NCBI GenBank assembly: GCA_004352715.1
Contig: SCFE01000001.1
Location: 3,235,106 to 3,299,105, forward strand
Direction of reading: 5' to 3'
Source of the DNA: Hofstenia miamia
Taxonomy: Eukaryota > Xenacoelomorpha > Acoela
DNA length: 64,000 nt
Part shown: in pieces, positions 47,303 to 58,454 of the stretch
Position numbering within the stretch: the first letter of the stretch is position 1
Layout of the letters: each line of letters begins with the position of its first letter
Notes under the pieces: model-generated
What the model was told of the DNA's origin: nothing
Seen by the model: the letters and a program-made list of their open reading frames with translations, nothing else
Databases searched by the model: none
Position numbers and translations under genes: made by a program

Positions 47303-49091
47303 ACATATACATATTCAAAATTTTCTTATATCATGCTTATGTGCAATATAGGTTTTCCGTCACCTAACGCCTTATGTACTAATAAGTTATTCTTCAGTTA
47401 CAATATTTGCAGAAAATGTTTTGAAAGAATGCATGTTTAAAACACTGGTTACAATAGAAGCTTTTCAGTGGTTGTTTTCAGAAAATACAAGAAAGTTGTT
47501 ACAACACTTATGGTTTAGCTAATCTATAAAAGTTCAACTGTGGGCATTTCGCAATTATTACTTTGTACACGTATCACCCGATATTTTCCATGTAAACCTT
47601 CATTCTCTATCATGTGATGTGTATTAACTGTATTACTGCCTAAAGGCGGAAATGCTTTAGAACGTAAGTTGCGGAGATATCTCCTTTTAGTTCATCTCTT
47701 GAGATCTTAAGGAAAATTGATTAATTTTTTTCATCTGAAGCGGCTGAATTAAGGTGACAGTTGCTTTGCTTCATCAAAGTGTGCCGCTTTGTGGTTCTTA
47801 GCATTTAAAAGTAATATAATATGATTATAGTTTTATTGCTTTGAAAATAATTTCTTGACTGATTATTTTACAGTAAGTATATGATAAGTTAAAACCTTAG
47901 TTAAAACAATCAGTCATGACATCGACTTTTGAATGAAGACCAGGGGCCATTATTGCAAACCATTTATATTGTGAAGTGTTTGTATTGCTTTCAGTTAATG
48001 GCATGAGAAATCTGTACGTTTTTTGGACCTTGCTATAAAAAAGTTCGATCATTTGAGCTTTAACAAAAACTAGAAGGGGTTCTATATTCTCGTAATTCAC
48101 TTTAATTGTGTTGTTTTGTGATTTTCTGGTGAGGGCTGAAGTCAAGCTTTGTTGAAAATATCAAGTATTAGATGAACAGTTGAAAAATCAATTATAAACT
48201 TATTTTTATATAAAAAAAAATTTATGTAACAAATAGAATTAATACTGTAAAATCCCATGTGCTCGGCTTAATATTAGAATGTTGTGATCTGCAGTCTAAC
48301 TGAAAACCAGTTATGCCGGAAATACTCCACAGTGGACCAATGGGTGAAAATCAATTTTCGACATGGGAATTTCCTTGTTCTTGAAAAAAATTTCTGAATA
48401 AACAAAAAATAATTTAAAATTCTATATTCCTTATCAACGTAGAGCAATTTGAATTAAATAAATTGTGCAAATTCAAAATTGACAAATTTTAAACTAAATT
48501 TTACCACTAAGTCTTGTATGTAACGATTTTCACTTATTAATTTTTATAATTGCGTTTTGCTTTTATAAGGAGCATGTGCTACGTTTATGACTGTCCTAAT
48601 ATTCCTGAAACTAAGCAAATCTCTATATATAGGGCTATATGTGGAAGGGCAGGTTTCTGTGAGGTGATTAGAATATTAAGGCATTTAACTAACGGAAAGG
48701 CCTTTGATAGTTTTACTCAAATTATTTTAACTATTCTATTAAATAAAACAAGAAGCCTATCACTGGTAATTTAAAACCTATTAGGGATTAATAACTTAGA
48801 AATCACTCAGCCCTCCTTTTTCATAAACTAACAATTTCTAAAATTGTATAAATTGATTGAATTCCATTCTAAAATACATAGCTTATGATAATTTTATGTT
48901 TCCATATGCTCTGTACATTAAAACAGCATTATTCTAAGGAAACACATTTATTGCCACACATTTTATCTAACAGGAAACCGAGATTCGTCTTTATCAACCA
49001 TATTCTTTAGACATAAGTCCATTTTTATTTTTAACGTATTTTGCACGACTATTTAGTTTAATTGCCATCTCAATTTAAATTTTTAATTTAG
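46201..49091 (+). other. Intron sequence with a TA/TG microsatellite
   Basis: (TA)n then (TG)n at 47263-47302. A minus-strand 82-codon frame at 47897-48145 (includes KAQMIELFYSKVQKTYRFLM) looks coding in composition but is not recognised. Confidence 0.4.
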
Positions 49092-49393
49092 AAAACTCAC
49101 AAAATGAAGTTGATGTCCCTGTGATTATTGTAGTAATTTTGTTAATATTGGCTATGGCATTAATTCTGCTTTTCGTCTTCTGCGTAATTGTGCGTCTCAA
49201 TCGCAAAGACCCGCCACAACTACCGATTCCAACCCCAGCACCCCCGCATCAAGAACCTACGGTCACATACATGAATGGGGAACTCCCAGCACCTTTGCAA
49301 ATAGCACAAGAGGTTTACGTCATTCCACCACCCTATGAACAGTGCATTGATGAAATGAATTCCGACAAAACACATCTTTTGAATGAACAATGA
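49092..49393 (+). CDS. CUB/LDLa transmembrane receptor, terminal exon d: transmembrane segment and cytoplasmic tail
   Basis: The acceptor TTTTAATTTAG ends at 49091. Entry in phase 1 fits the LDLa exon and gives ACWERHENSQNEVDVP. A hydrophobic helix of about 25 residues follows (VIIVVILLILAMALILLF...CVIV) with a basic stop-transfer RLNRK. The cytosolic tail is about 70 residues, proline-rich at first (PPQLPIPTPAPP), with a PPPY motif (VIPPPYEQC), a potential WW-domain/Nedd4-type ligase site. The stop is TGA at 49391-49393. The tail is shorter than in vertebrate NETO1/2. A type I membrane protein acting as an auxiliary subunit of ligand-gated receptors or as a signalling co-receptor is inferred from family layout only. 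Confidence 0.9.
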
Positions 49394-49810
49394 CTACCCT
49401 TGGATAGATTGACGTGTTCATATGAATTATTTCTGAGAGCTAATTTTTAGCAATTTCCCATTTCATTTTTCATTTCGAGGTTTTGACATCATCAATTTCT
49501 TGCATTTTTTCAAACTTTGTCGATTAGACAACTAAATTCTGTGCATCATGTAACTAAATGAAACATTTCGTTTTCTTAGGAATTAATGAAAAAAAATATG
49601 TTCCAATTAAAACTATCATATTAAATAGCTCTTGAGGTTAGTTTTGTTAGTAGTTAACTTTTTGTTTAAGTTCATCACATTTTGCTACAAATTTTGTGCA
49701 GTATTCCAATGTCTGTAATTGTCCTCTTTGCTCGAGCACAATTAGATATCATGTTTTTAAGTGATTCTCTTGTATATTTATAATTGTACAGCTTTTATTA
49801 AATTTTATAG
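49394..49810 (+). other. Probable 3' UTR of the CUB/LDLa receptor gene
   Basis: AT-rich non-coding sequence follows the stop. A variant polyadenylation signal ATTAAA near 49796 is the nearest candidate. A canonical AATAAA occurs only near 50326, so the transcript end is uncertain. Confidence 0.4.
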
Positions 49811-52419
49811 AATTTTATAATGTTAGTATATCTATCTGCATTCGCTATCAATATTTCTTATGTTATTTTAAATATTTAGATTTTAAGCAACATTAAGTTA
49901 ACTAGTTTACAGTCCCGCTCATAAGTATTGAGACACTCATCTTCACAAATTATTTCTGCAATTATTAACACAATAACGTTGATTTCTAGCACTAAGCTCA
50001 ATTTTGGCATTGTGAATTCAAATTTTCACGTAAACTTTTAAGCAGAAATGCACACATTTAATTGTACAATGTACTTGTTTTCATATATTGTTTAATTTTG
50101 ATTAGTGTTAATTGAGATTTAGTATTATGCAGGTAGCTGTTGATTTTCTTTTACATTTCAGCTCAAAACGTTTTTTTATTTTAATATTTAAAAATTTTAT
50201 ATTTCCATCGTGTGAATGTGTTATTTTCTATTAAATCTTAAATGCATAACAATTTTCGAAATTATGGTCTTGGCCAGTTGAAATTTCCTGCATGATCATC
50301 CAGTTAATGAATTATTACAAATATTAATAAAAATAAAATGGTCAACATTATTTTTGGCAAATCAACGTGTTGTTTCCAGCAACGGCTTTGTGAACAGAGC
50401 AATTAAATTCGTTAAAAATATGGAAATCAGTTGATTTATCAATCTATATTGAATTAATGGAACCAAGTTTAACAAAAAAGAGGAATATTTTACATATTAA
50501 TTCTATTTATTATAAAATATATGTATAGATTGACAAGTCGTTCACTGGAAACGGGCTTTTAAAGTGCTTAAGTCACAATGAATTTTATTTAAGGGGGCAC
50601 TTCTGGATAAAACTTTTTTGAAGTACATCATTGTAAGCAATCTGAACTTGACTCCGTGGAGGATTCACCTAAATAAACTACATATTGTTGAAATTACTCA
50701 AACAAAAAACTTATCATTGTTGCCTAAAAAAGCAAAAAATCCGAAGTTTTTTGACAAATTGCAATGAGACTTTTGCAGTTAATTCTAGTGTCATGTAACA
50801 ACAAAACTATGGAGGCATTTCAAAATAACTGCACTTTGTTACGAAATATTGGAAAAACAAAGAGCTACATCAAAAATTTCAGTTTGAATGAACAATTAAT
50901 AAAATTCCAAGATGTTTCCAAAATTTTTGAAAAAGCTTCTGTGAATTACTAGTTAGCATACCTGCCAATTTTTAGACAAAAGAAACTAGTAAATATGGAA
51001 AAGTAGCCGTTTATATTCAAATAAAGCCTTTTCAAGAAAATTATAAATAAATTTTGAATGCAAAAATTAGTGATGCAATGCTTGCATGTGTTTTGAAAAA
51101 TATCTTTAAATTACAAGTAAGTTTATACAAGAAAACAAACCTAAATAACGCAGAAGTTGTTGAAATTTTATAATTGCCTGTTCTACCACAAAATAATGAG
51201 CACCTACTCATAATACACTTCAAAGTTACCATTCTACGAAGTCAGTTTTTAGTACAAAACACGGAATTATGAAAAACAGGTAGCAGATTTGGAATCTACA
51301 GAAAATTCAAAAATACTTAAAAATTGGCCAGAAGTGGGCCCTTAAGTTTTTAAAATATTTTTGCTTTTCTAAAATGTATAATTTATAATTCACTATTTCA
51401 TAATTACTGACAAAAACACGTTTACGTAAATTATAGAATAAAGAGGCCAATTTGACTCAGTTTAAAGCAATAGTAATTTGCATTAAATTGTTCAGACAAG
51501 TGATAAATACTGTATCTACTTCCAAATCTCTTCATTTAATTAGGTTCACAGCAAAAGTGGAGAGTATGAGATTATAACGTTGTTGCCTACCAAATTTTAC
51601 ATTTGTGCAAAGGTTTTCATGATTTTCACAATAAAATTTTTCAATATGGATTTCATTTCAACTTTTTTGTGAATTTTTATTGCCCTAATTATCGATTTCG
51701 CCAGTACAGATTATTTCAAAGTTTACATAATTCTTTATTCTTCATTTAATCTAGCCTAACATTCTTGAAGATTCTTACTTACATGCGGTTTCCTGTTGAG
51801 ATCAAAAATAAGAAAGAATTGCTTAATAAATGAAAAGCATTGCATAAAGAACACAATATAAAATTTTGGATTTATTGATAGAAGTAGTACCTATAATGGT
51901 TGTGGTAGACTAAGTTTTTAAAAAAATTCAAAACTCTTTATACTTGGAACCATTTGTCGACGAAAAATAGTTACTTCGTTCACGCTTGGAAGAAGTACTA
52001 GTATTAGTGGAAATAGATGTACTTGGTGGTGTAGAATTAGAACCAGACATTGAAATAGAGATTTGTGGTGCAACGTGGAGGATATTGGGAGGAATATTTT
52101 GCGTTGATATACAATGCTTCATTCGATTTTCATTTATTCATGTACAATTTTTACCGTGATATCCTCCTAGAAGGAAACGATATTTTATATAGCACATACG
52201 AGTATACGCCACACACATTAATACAAGTGTAGAACAAATTCATCGACCATCGTTGTGTTGCCAGTTTAGTCATACTTAATCTCACCTATTTGTGGACAAC
52301 TTTAACCCTTCCTTTTTGACGATTATAGTCTGATACCATATCTGATTTTTTAGAAGTCATCTAAATCTGGTTATCACAATGTATGAAGCGTATCAAAATA
52401 AAAGTCATATTTCGTGCAG
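49811..52419. other. Intergenic AT-rich DNA with a solitary Tc1-like terminus
   Basis: TACAGTCCCGCTCATAAGT at 49908-49926 resembles a Tc1-type end; no partner was found. A minus-strand ser/thr-rich frame (51928-52122, includes STSISTNTSTSSKRERSNYF) is unassigned. Confidence 0.4.
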
Positions 52420-52631
52420 GACTATGGATTACAATTTTAAATGCCTCAAGATGTCCAAAAACAACCGAAAGAACTTCACTTGCCTGGATGGCAGCATGCT
52501 GTGCAGAATGACCTTTTTGGCATCACGTAAAGCTTCCAGATATGAAAGATTTTGCTGTTGCAGTTCATTTACCAATGACATCGAAGAAATGAAATTGGCA
52601 ACACAGACGTTACGACATGATCCGAATATAG
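52420..52631 (+). CDS. Cysteine-rich exon candidate, gene not identified
   Basis: Between an acceptor (ATATTTCGTGCAG) and a donor (ATATAG|GTGTGT) lie about 70 open codons: TMDYNFKCLKMSKNNRKNFT, CLDGSMLCRMTFLASRKASR and YERFCCCSSFTNDIEEMKLA. The closely spaced CCC followed six residues later by an N is reminiscent of the end of activin/BMP type II receptor ectodomains (FCCCxxxxCN), but the final cysteine is missing and the resemblance is weak. Entry uses the third base of a codon and exit is phase 1. No partner exon was found. It begins about 3 kb beyond the receptor stop codon. Confidence 0.4.
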
Positions 52632-53054
52632 GTGTGTATTATTTCAAAACAGTTTTTGAGTCTCTAGATTTCCCATAATAAACTTGCCTATTAAAAAAAT
52701 AAAATGATTGGGCATTGAAGACCCAGCAAATATTATTTCATATTTTGCTAGCTTGTTCCTGATATATATCCTGAATGAGAAAGGCTCCTCAAAAACGAAT
52801 GAGCATTTCATCAACCATAAAATAACGGCCAGAATGTAAGAATTTTGAAGCTTTTTATTACCAAATCAAGCACTTTACGCATTGCAGTTAATTTGTCAAA
52901 CATCCTCCTTTCATCCCTTGATTCTTAACTATCAAAACTGAAATATTACAGAAACGCATTTAAGTAATCTCTCTACAACCCTATGATTGTACGTCCTTTC
53001 ACAAAATGATACAGTTCAGTCACGGGTAACCAAGAATCCATCTAGCCTCTTTTT
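52632..53054. other. AT-rich DNA, nothing recognised
   Basis: No ORF or repeat stands out. Confidence 0.5.
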
Positions 53055-53878
53055 CATTCAGATTTGTGACCCGATATGAAGTTCTTAAAGCTATAGCTAA
53101 GCTAAAGTCCAATAAATCAAGCGGACCTTCCGAAATATCGGCATGGTGTATTAAAGAGTGTGCAAAACTCATCGTTAGTCCTATATGTCATATCATCAAT
53201 CACTACATAAAATTAAATACTTTTCCATCAATATAAATTAGCTAATGTTACTCCCATATATAAAAAAGATAACCCTTTAAGATGTTGCAATTACCGGCCT
53301 ATATCAATTATCTCCCTTTTGCAAAAATTTTCGAAAAACTAATATTTGACCAAATTAACACTTATCTCTATAACAACTCGATTCTTTCGAATACTCAATT
53401 CGGCTTTCGCAAATGTCACTCCACCTCTGATGCCTTACTTTTCGCTACTGAAAATTGGAGATCTTATCTTGATAATAATCTTTTTGTCACAATTGCTTCT
53501 GTCGACTTGTCCAAAGCATTTGACTCCATTGATAATCAGATTCTTCTTAGAAAACTAGAATACATTGGTTTCAATTCTAATAGTATAAATTTAATAAGAT
53601 GCTACTTAAGTGATCGATTTCAAAGAGTCAAAGTAAATGGTATATTTTCTAACTGGGGTAAAACTTACAAAGGTGTTCCACAAGGTACGAATATAGGGAC
53701 CTCTGTTTTTTTCGTTGTATGTTAATGATTTAAAATACAGTTTAAGCAATGAATGCAGAATAGTAGAGTATACTGACGATACATGTATATACACATATGA
53801 TTATCAAATAGAAACGTCGATTAGTAAATTAGAAAATAATCTATCTCAATTGCTAAGATACTTCAATATTCTTAATTT

Positions 53879-54978
53879 TTTTTTACAAATAAACATTTAT
53901 TAATCAACGTTTAATAACAAACATCAAATAATGAACAAATGAGTTTCAAAAAAAGCGCATGTTAAAACCAATATCAAGAAGCTTTGTTTTCTACAGGAAT
54001 ATATGAGGCAACTTCCAATTCATCCGTTAATTCCACAATGCCAACATTAAAACGATCTTAAACTTGATTTAAAATCACAGCATCTTCAGGCTAGAAACGA
54101 ATGTGATTGGTAATCATTTACTAAAATAACTACCGACATATGCAACCTCTTTTTAGCCAAATATGTCTTCTATACTTCTTTTCTCATCAGAAAACCACTG
54201 AATGTTATCCGCGATCAAATGTCGATTAGCACAACCTGAAAAAGTCGCAATGAGAACACCTTCGACATAAACCTGTTTAGAAATTACAACAAAGTAAAGA
54301 TTTCGTCCATGCGTTCTTGTTTATCTAAAGTCCCTAGTACACAAGCGGCATTATGTTGAATAATTATCGATGTTATTGATTGATACAGAAATTCTTTTGC
54401 TCGTTTATCGCCAGATATATTTACAAGTTTGTCTCCTAGATCTTTCAAAAAACTTTTCGTCGAAGGTCCGCAATTTCCTTGAGTATCGAAAGCAAGGGGT
54501 TGGAACAAGTAGCCGCTATTGGATATTTCGGTATACTTTGCAGCTTTGCGTTCCTCGGCCTCTTTGATATGATTAACGTCCCGACAAATGCGACTAGGCG
54601 CCAGTGAATCCACAACGGTGACGTCCCACACGAGAGATTGTCCGCGAGACCAGGGTATTAAGGTCATTCCGTCTGGTCGTTTCCCATCGCTTCGACATAA
54701 ACCTGGTGGCTCTAAAACAGAATTGTAACCGGCAGTACCTATTGTGCGTTTAAAAAAATCATTTAGATGACTATGTCGGCTAAACCTGCCAGCACTCTTC
54801 TTGTAAGATAAACCATGGGTACCTAATTCATCAACAGGTGTTTCACATGAACAAATATGTTTTTCACAAATTTTAGAGCCCGTGTGTAGAGCAAAACTAA
54901 TTCTAAATTGAGCGTCAGTACATTTTAAACCCAGAGATTTTGATGGCAGTGCATTCAACCAGGAACCTTAAAATTTGC
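53879..54978 (-). mobile_element. Nested 5'-truncated retrotransposon insertion with 8-bp target duplication
   Basis: The insertion lies between CTTAATTT at 53871-53878 and CTTAATTT at 54979-54986. Its left edge is a short run of T (53879-53884), i.e. the A-tail of a minus-strand element. Removing the insert and one duplicate restores the host LINE frame across the site. The insert encodes the C-terminal part of another retrotransposon (next entry). Confidence 0.87.
54284..54972 (-). pseudogene. Retrotransposon polyprotein, C-terminal nuclease-like part
   Basis: The minus-strand frame opens at the truncation point with GSWLNALPSKSLGLK. It continues with HICSCETPVDELGTHGLSYK, GRFSRHSHLNDFFKR, SDGKRPDGMTLIPW and GQSLVWDVTVVDSLAPS, then a helical tail to a stop at 54284. 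The RPDG...W..G..LvWDvT block, after a cysteine/histidine cluster, is characteristic of the C-terminal end of a widespread invertebrate retrotransposon family. Its spacing (D...D) fits a PD-(D/E)XK-type endonuclease, which is inference. The frame is intact over its 225 codons. RT and N-terminal parts are absent by 5' truncation. Confidence 0.75.
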
Positions 54979-55925
54979 CTTAATTTAACTGTAAATCCCA
55001 CTAAAACAGAATTCTGTGCTATGTCTCCATTTAATAAAGATCATCGATTACATATTTTAAATTTTTCGGGGTCAAAAATTGCTCAAGTTGAAACTTTCTA
55101 ATATCTTGGAGTAACAATTGACAATAAATTAAACTATTCAAATCACATACGCATAGTGGTACACAAAATGGCAATAGGAATTAAAACTATTGCGCATGTA
55201 GGCAATTTTATAAATGCAAAAATGAAATTAATGTTAGTTAACTCTGTAGTATTAAGTCATTACAGATACTGCAATATCTTATTTAATAACATAAACCACT
55301 CATTAATAAATAAAATTGATTCACAAATCAAATGGGCAGCTAATATTTATGACGAAAATTATTCTACTAAGAATGGAAAACGTTTATATTGTATTAATGA
55401 TGCTTCATATTTCATAAGATACCTTTCATTAATAAAATTTTGGGATATCTCAAACCAGCGCTCACCTTATAGTAAACTGCAATTTCCCCTATATGTGTGT
55501 TCAACTTATCATTCGAGGACATCCAAATTCAGTAAAGTGAAGTTCAAGAAGGATTTTCATAAAAATTCATTTTTAAACTCAGCAGTTGATCTATGGAATA
55601 ACTTACCAATTGAAATAAAGCGAATCAAAAAGCGAATTAAATTTAAAAATCAAATTAATAACTACCTCTTTAAACAATATATCCCTAAAATAAGTTCTAC
55701 ATCATGGAAAGGATTCCAGTTCTTTAAAAGATATCCTTAATTAGCAATAAACTGGGTAAACTGATAATTCCAAATCCATGTTTTTTGTTATGTTTTTATA
55801 GTTTTTGTGTATTTTATGTTGTTATTGACGCATTAAGTGTAGTATCAGCAGCTTTTGTTGAGGTGTATAATTATGCCAACGTACTACACTTAATAAGAAA
55901 TTCTATTCTATTCAATTCTATTCTA

Positions 55926-56592
55926 TAACCAAGTTTTGGTTCTCGTTTCTTAAGCATCTTCCACCATGATAAGACATCCTGAATATTGCCTCCACCAGCA
56001 CCGTCATCAGCATAGAATATGCGCCTTACTGATGGACTACTGCCATCATATACCAGTGGCAGCGTTGCAATGCTGTACATGGCCATTGCTGCGACATCAC
56101 CTTGAGTAGTACCTTCCTTTGAAAAAATCACTTTGTCTCCAATTAAAAGTCTGGCTGGGCTTTAGAATTTGAAGAACTGCATATGTTGTTATGCGTCGAA
56201 AGATTTCACCAATTCCAATAGGTCGTATACCTGGATTCTTGTCAAGTGCAATCATACGACCAGCAGTGTAAGGAGATAAGTGGGTAGGGTCCAAACTTTC
56301 ACCAGCAAGCCTCCTTGCCAAAATTGCCAGAGCATTGCATAAATTATCAGAATGTGGGCGAAAAACGGAAGATGTCAAAATTCTTTTAGCTACAAGACTA
56401 TCTAACCCGTTAGGTGCTGCACCTCCAGAGCATCGCAATGCACATTTTTTAATCGTATCTCCTGTTATCTCGGAGAAAATAGCACTAGGAAAAACCTGAA
56501 TTTCACCTTCAATTGCTTCATCATTATTCAAAGGTTGTGCATCGGGGTGTTTTGATTCTAAAGCTCGAACAATTTCATCAGTAACTGTTAAA
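55926..56592 (-). pseudogene. Reverse transcriptase fragment of the RPDG-type retrotransposon family, inverted
   Basis: The minus strand reads EIVRALESKHPDAQPLNNDE (right edge), CSGGAAPNGLDSLVAKRI, PYTAGRMIALDKNPGIRPIG and IGEIFRRITTYAVLQILKP. After a frame break it continues KEGTTQGDVAAMAMYSIATL, RRIFYADDGAGGGNIQ and WWKMLKKREPKLGY. RPIGIGE..RRI, TTQGD and YADDgagGG are the signature RT motifs of this family. The YADD active site is kept. It abuts the (ATTCT)n tail of the preceding LINE. Parts of it appear again at 56692-56832 and 57234-57673. Confidence 0.82.
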
Positions 56593-56601
56593 NNNNNNNN
56601 N
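56593..56601. other. Assembly gap (9 N) at a sequence duplication
   Basis: The sequence after the gap (from 56602) repeats 55826 onward. Confidence 0.95.
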
Positions 56602-57232
56602 GTTATTGACGCATTAAGTGTAGTATCAGCAGCTTTTGTTGAGGTGTATAATTATGCCAACGTACTACACTTAATAAGAAATTCTATTCTATTCAATTCT
56701 ATTCTATAACCAAGTTTTGGTTCTCGTTTCTTAAGCATCTTCCACCATGATAAGACATCCTGAATATTGCCTCCACCAGCACCGTCATCAGCATAGAATA
56801 TGCGCCTTACTGATGGACTACTGCCATCATATNTTTCATCAGTAACTGTTAAAAAAACTTCTCTCTTGTTCCATACCAGGAAGTGGGGATTGGTTGGCTG
56901 CCATTCCCTTGAAAGCACTTGGTCTTTCTTTCGCTCCTGCAGAGTTCCGAATTTTGCTTTGTTATCGGCTTGGCATCCCATTAATTAATGATGACAAAAA
57001 ATGTCCAAAATGCTTTAAGATTTTGGATTTATTCGGTGATCATGCCATGTCCTGCGCGGTTGATGGTGAAAGAATTGCGCGCCATGATCGAATCAGGGAC
57101 GGTATTTTTGCAACTGCTTCGAAATGTGCTTTGTCTCCCGTGCTTGAAAAGTCTAACCTCACTGAGTGTCGTGCTCGTCCTGAGGACATCTTTTTGCCAT
57201 GCTGGTCTTCTGGAAGACCAGCTGCTCTAGAC
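56602..57232. repeat. Duplicated block, probable assembly artefact
   Basis: 56602-56832 repeats 55826-56057 or so, including the 3' UTR and (ATTCT)n tail of the LINE. After a single N (56833), 56834-57232 repeats 57651-58053. Both joins are single Ns, and the copied sequence crosses the border of two unrelated elements. This argues for a scaffolding or haplotype artefact rather than transposition. Confidence 0.75.
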
Positions 57233-57233
57233 N

Positions 57234-57689
57234 CTGGGCTTTAGAATTTGAAGAACTGCATATGTTGTTATGCGTCGAAAGATTTCACCAATTCCAATAG
57301 GTCGTATACCTGGATTCTTGTCAAGTGCAATCATACGACCAGCAGTGTAAGGAGATAAGTGGGTAGGGTCCAAACTTTCACCAGCAAGCCTCCTTGCCAA
57401 AATTGCCAGAGCATTGCATAAATTATCAGAATGTGGGCGAAAAACGGAAGATGTCAAAATTCTTTTAGCTACAAGACTATCTAACCCGTTAGGTGCTGCA
57501 CCTCCAGAGCATCGCAATGCACATTTTTTAATCGTATCTCCTGTTATCTCGGAGAAAATAGCACTAGGAAAAACCTGAATTTCACCTTCAATTGCTTCAT
57601 CATTATTCAAAGGTTGTGCATCGGGGTGTTTTGATTCTAAAGCTCGAACAATTTCATCAGTAACTGTTAAAAAAACTTCTCTCTTGTTC
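57234..57689 (-). pseudogene. Second copy of the inverted RT fragment
   Basis: Repeats 56156-56592 almost base for base after a single N (57233). It extends beyond it to KREVFLTVTDEIVRALESKH at the right edge, where it meets the sense fragment. Confidence 0.8.
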
Positions 57690-58197
57690 CATACCAGGAA
57701 GTGGGGATTGGTTGGCTGCCATTCCCTTGAAAGCACTTGGTCTTTCTTTCGCTCCTGCAGAGTTCCGAATTTTGCTTTGTTATCGGCTTGGCATCCCATT
57801 AATTAATGATGACAAAAAATGTCCAAAATGCTTTAAGATTTTGGATTTATTCGGTGATCATGCCATGTCCTGCGCGGTTGATGGTGAAAGAATTGCGCGC
57901 CATGATCGAATCAGGGACGGTATTTTTGCAACTGCTTCGAAATGTGCTTTGTCTCCCGTGCTTGAAAAGTCTAACCTCACTGAGTGTCGTGCTCGTCCTG
58001 AGGACATCTTTTTGCCATGCTGGTCTTCTGGCCGACCAGCTGCTCTAGACGTAACTGATATTAGCTCACTGCAGCCTATATCCTTCATACCACAATCAGT
58101 GGAAGCTCTAGGAGGATGGTTACCAATTACTATCAAAGTATTCTCCAAGATGTCTTTTATGTCTTCTGCCAGAAATGCCTCTTGCAATTGTCAGTAA
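57690..58197 (+). pseudogene. C-terminal nuclease-like part of the RPDG-type retrotransposon family, sense orientation
   Basis: The plus strand reads GSGDWLAAIPLKALGLSFAP, CPKCFKILDLFGDHAMSC, ARHDRIRDGIFATASKCALS, CRARPEDIFLPCWSSGRPAA and LDVTDISSLQ. It then jumps to FIPQSVEALGGW, with the intervening stretch apparently deleted. The CPxC...GDHaxxC, RHdxirD and RPeDi.lp.W..GrpaalDVT blocks match the same module as 54284-54972. It lies head-to-head with the inverted RT fragment to its left. Confidence 0.8.
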
Positions 58198-58454
58198 TTT
58201 TACAGAGGAGAAATGCTACACTTTTTTTATCAAGATATGGTGGTTAGGGTTCAAGCAATCCATGTCTAATCTGTGACATCTGGAACACAAACTCACCCAT
58301 TGTACAAGTTTTTCAGTATCGATCACCCAAAAAATAATCATTGTAATGTTAATTATATTAAAATAAAAATAATGACTTTTCAAATAATGATGTTGCACTT
58401 TTGAGTTTGCCCTTGGTTACTAAATTTGCAAATTTTTTGGCTGTGCTGAATTTA

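Larger units (their letters stand above)
53055..55925 (+). mobile_element. LINE (CR1/L2/jockey-like) with (ATTCT)n tail, split by a nested insertion
   Basis: RT motifs run in order on the plus strand: LKSNKSSGPSEISAW, NTQFGFRKCHSTSDAL, SVDLSKAFDSID, YKGVPQGTNIG and, in the next frame, YVNDLKY with EYTDDTCIY (normally YADDT, with alanine changed to threonine). A one-base insertion near 53696-53699 breaks the frame just after PQGTNIG. The ORF is interrupted at 53879-54978. It resumes with NPTKTEFCAMSP and, after a further stop, YLGVTIDNKLNYSNHIR, and runs to a TAA at 55738-55740. The C-terminal part (55156-55740) is open and contains SAVDLWNNLPIEIKRIKKRI. A 3' UTR ends in ATTCT repeats (55898-55925). 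The 5' end is truncated and frame-broken. Confidence 0.88.

Noticed and set aside
47897-48145. Minus-strand 82-codon ORF
   Set aside because: No recognisable family and no supporting splice or regulatory signal.
48550-48774. Plus-strand ORF as a receptor exon between LDLa and TM
   Set aside because: The LDLa and TM exons already join in phase 1 with sensible juxtamembrane spacing, and this ORF has no domain resemblance.
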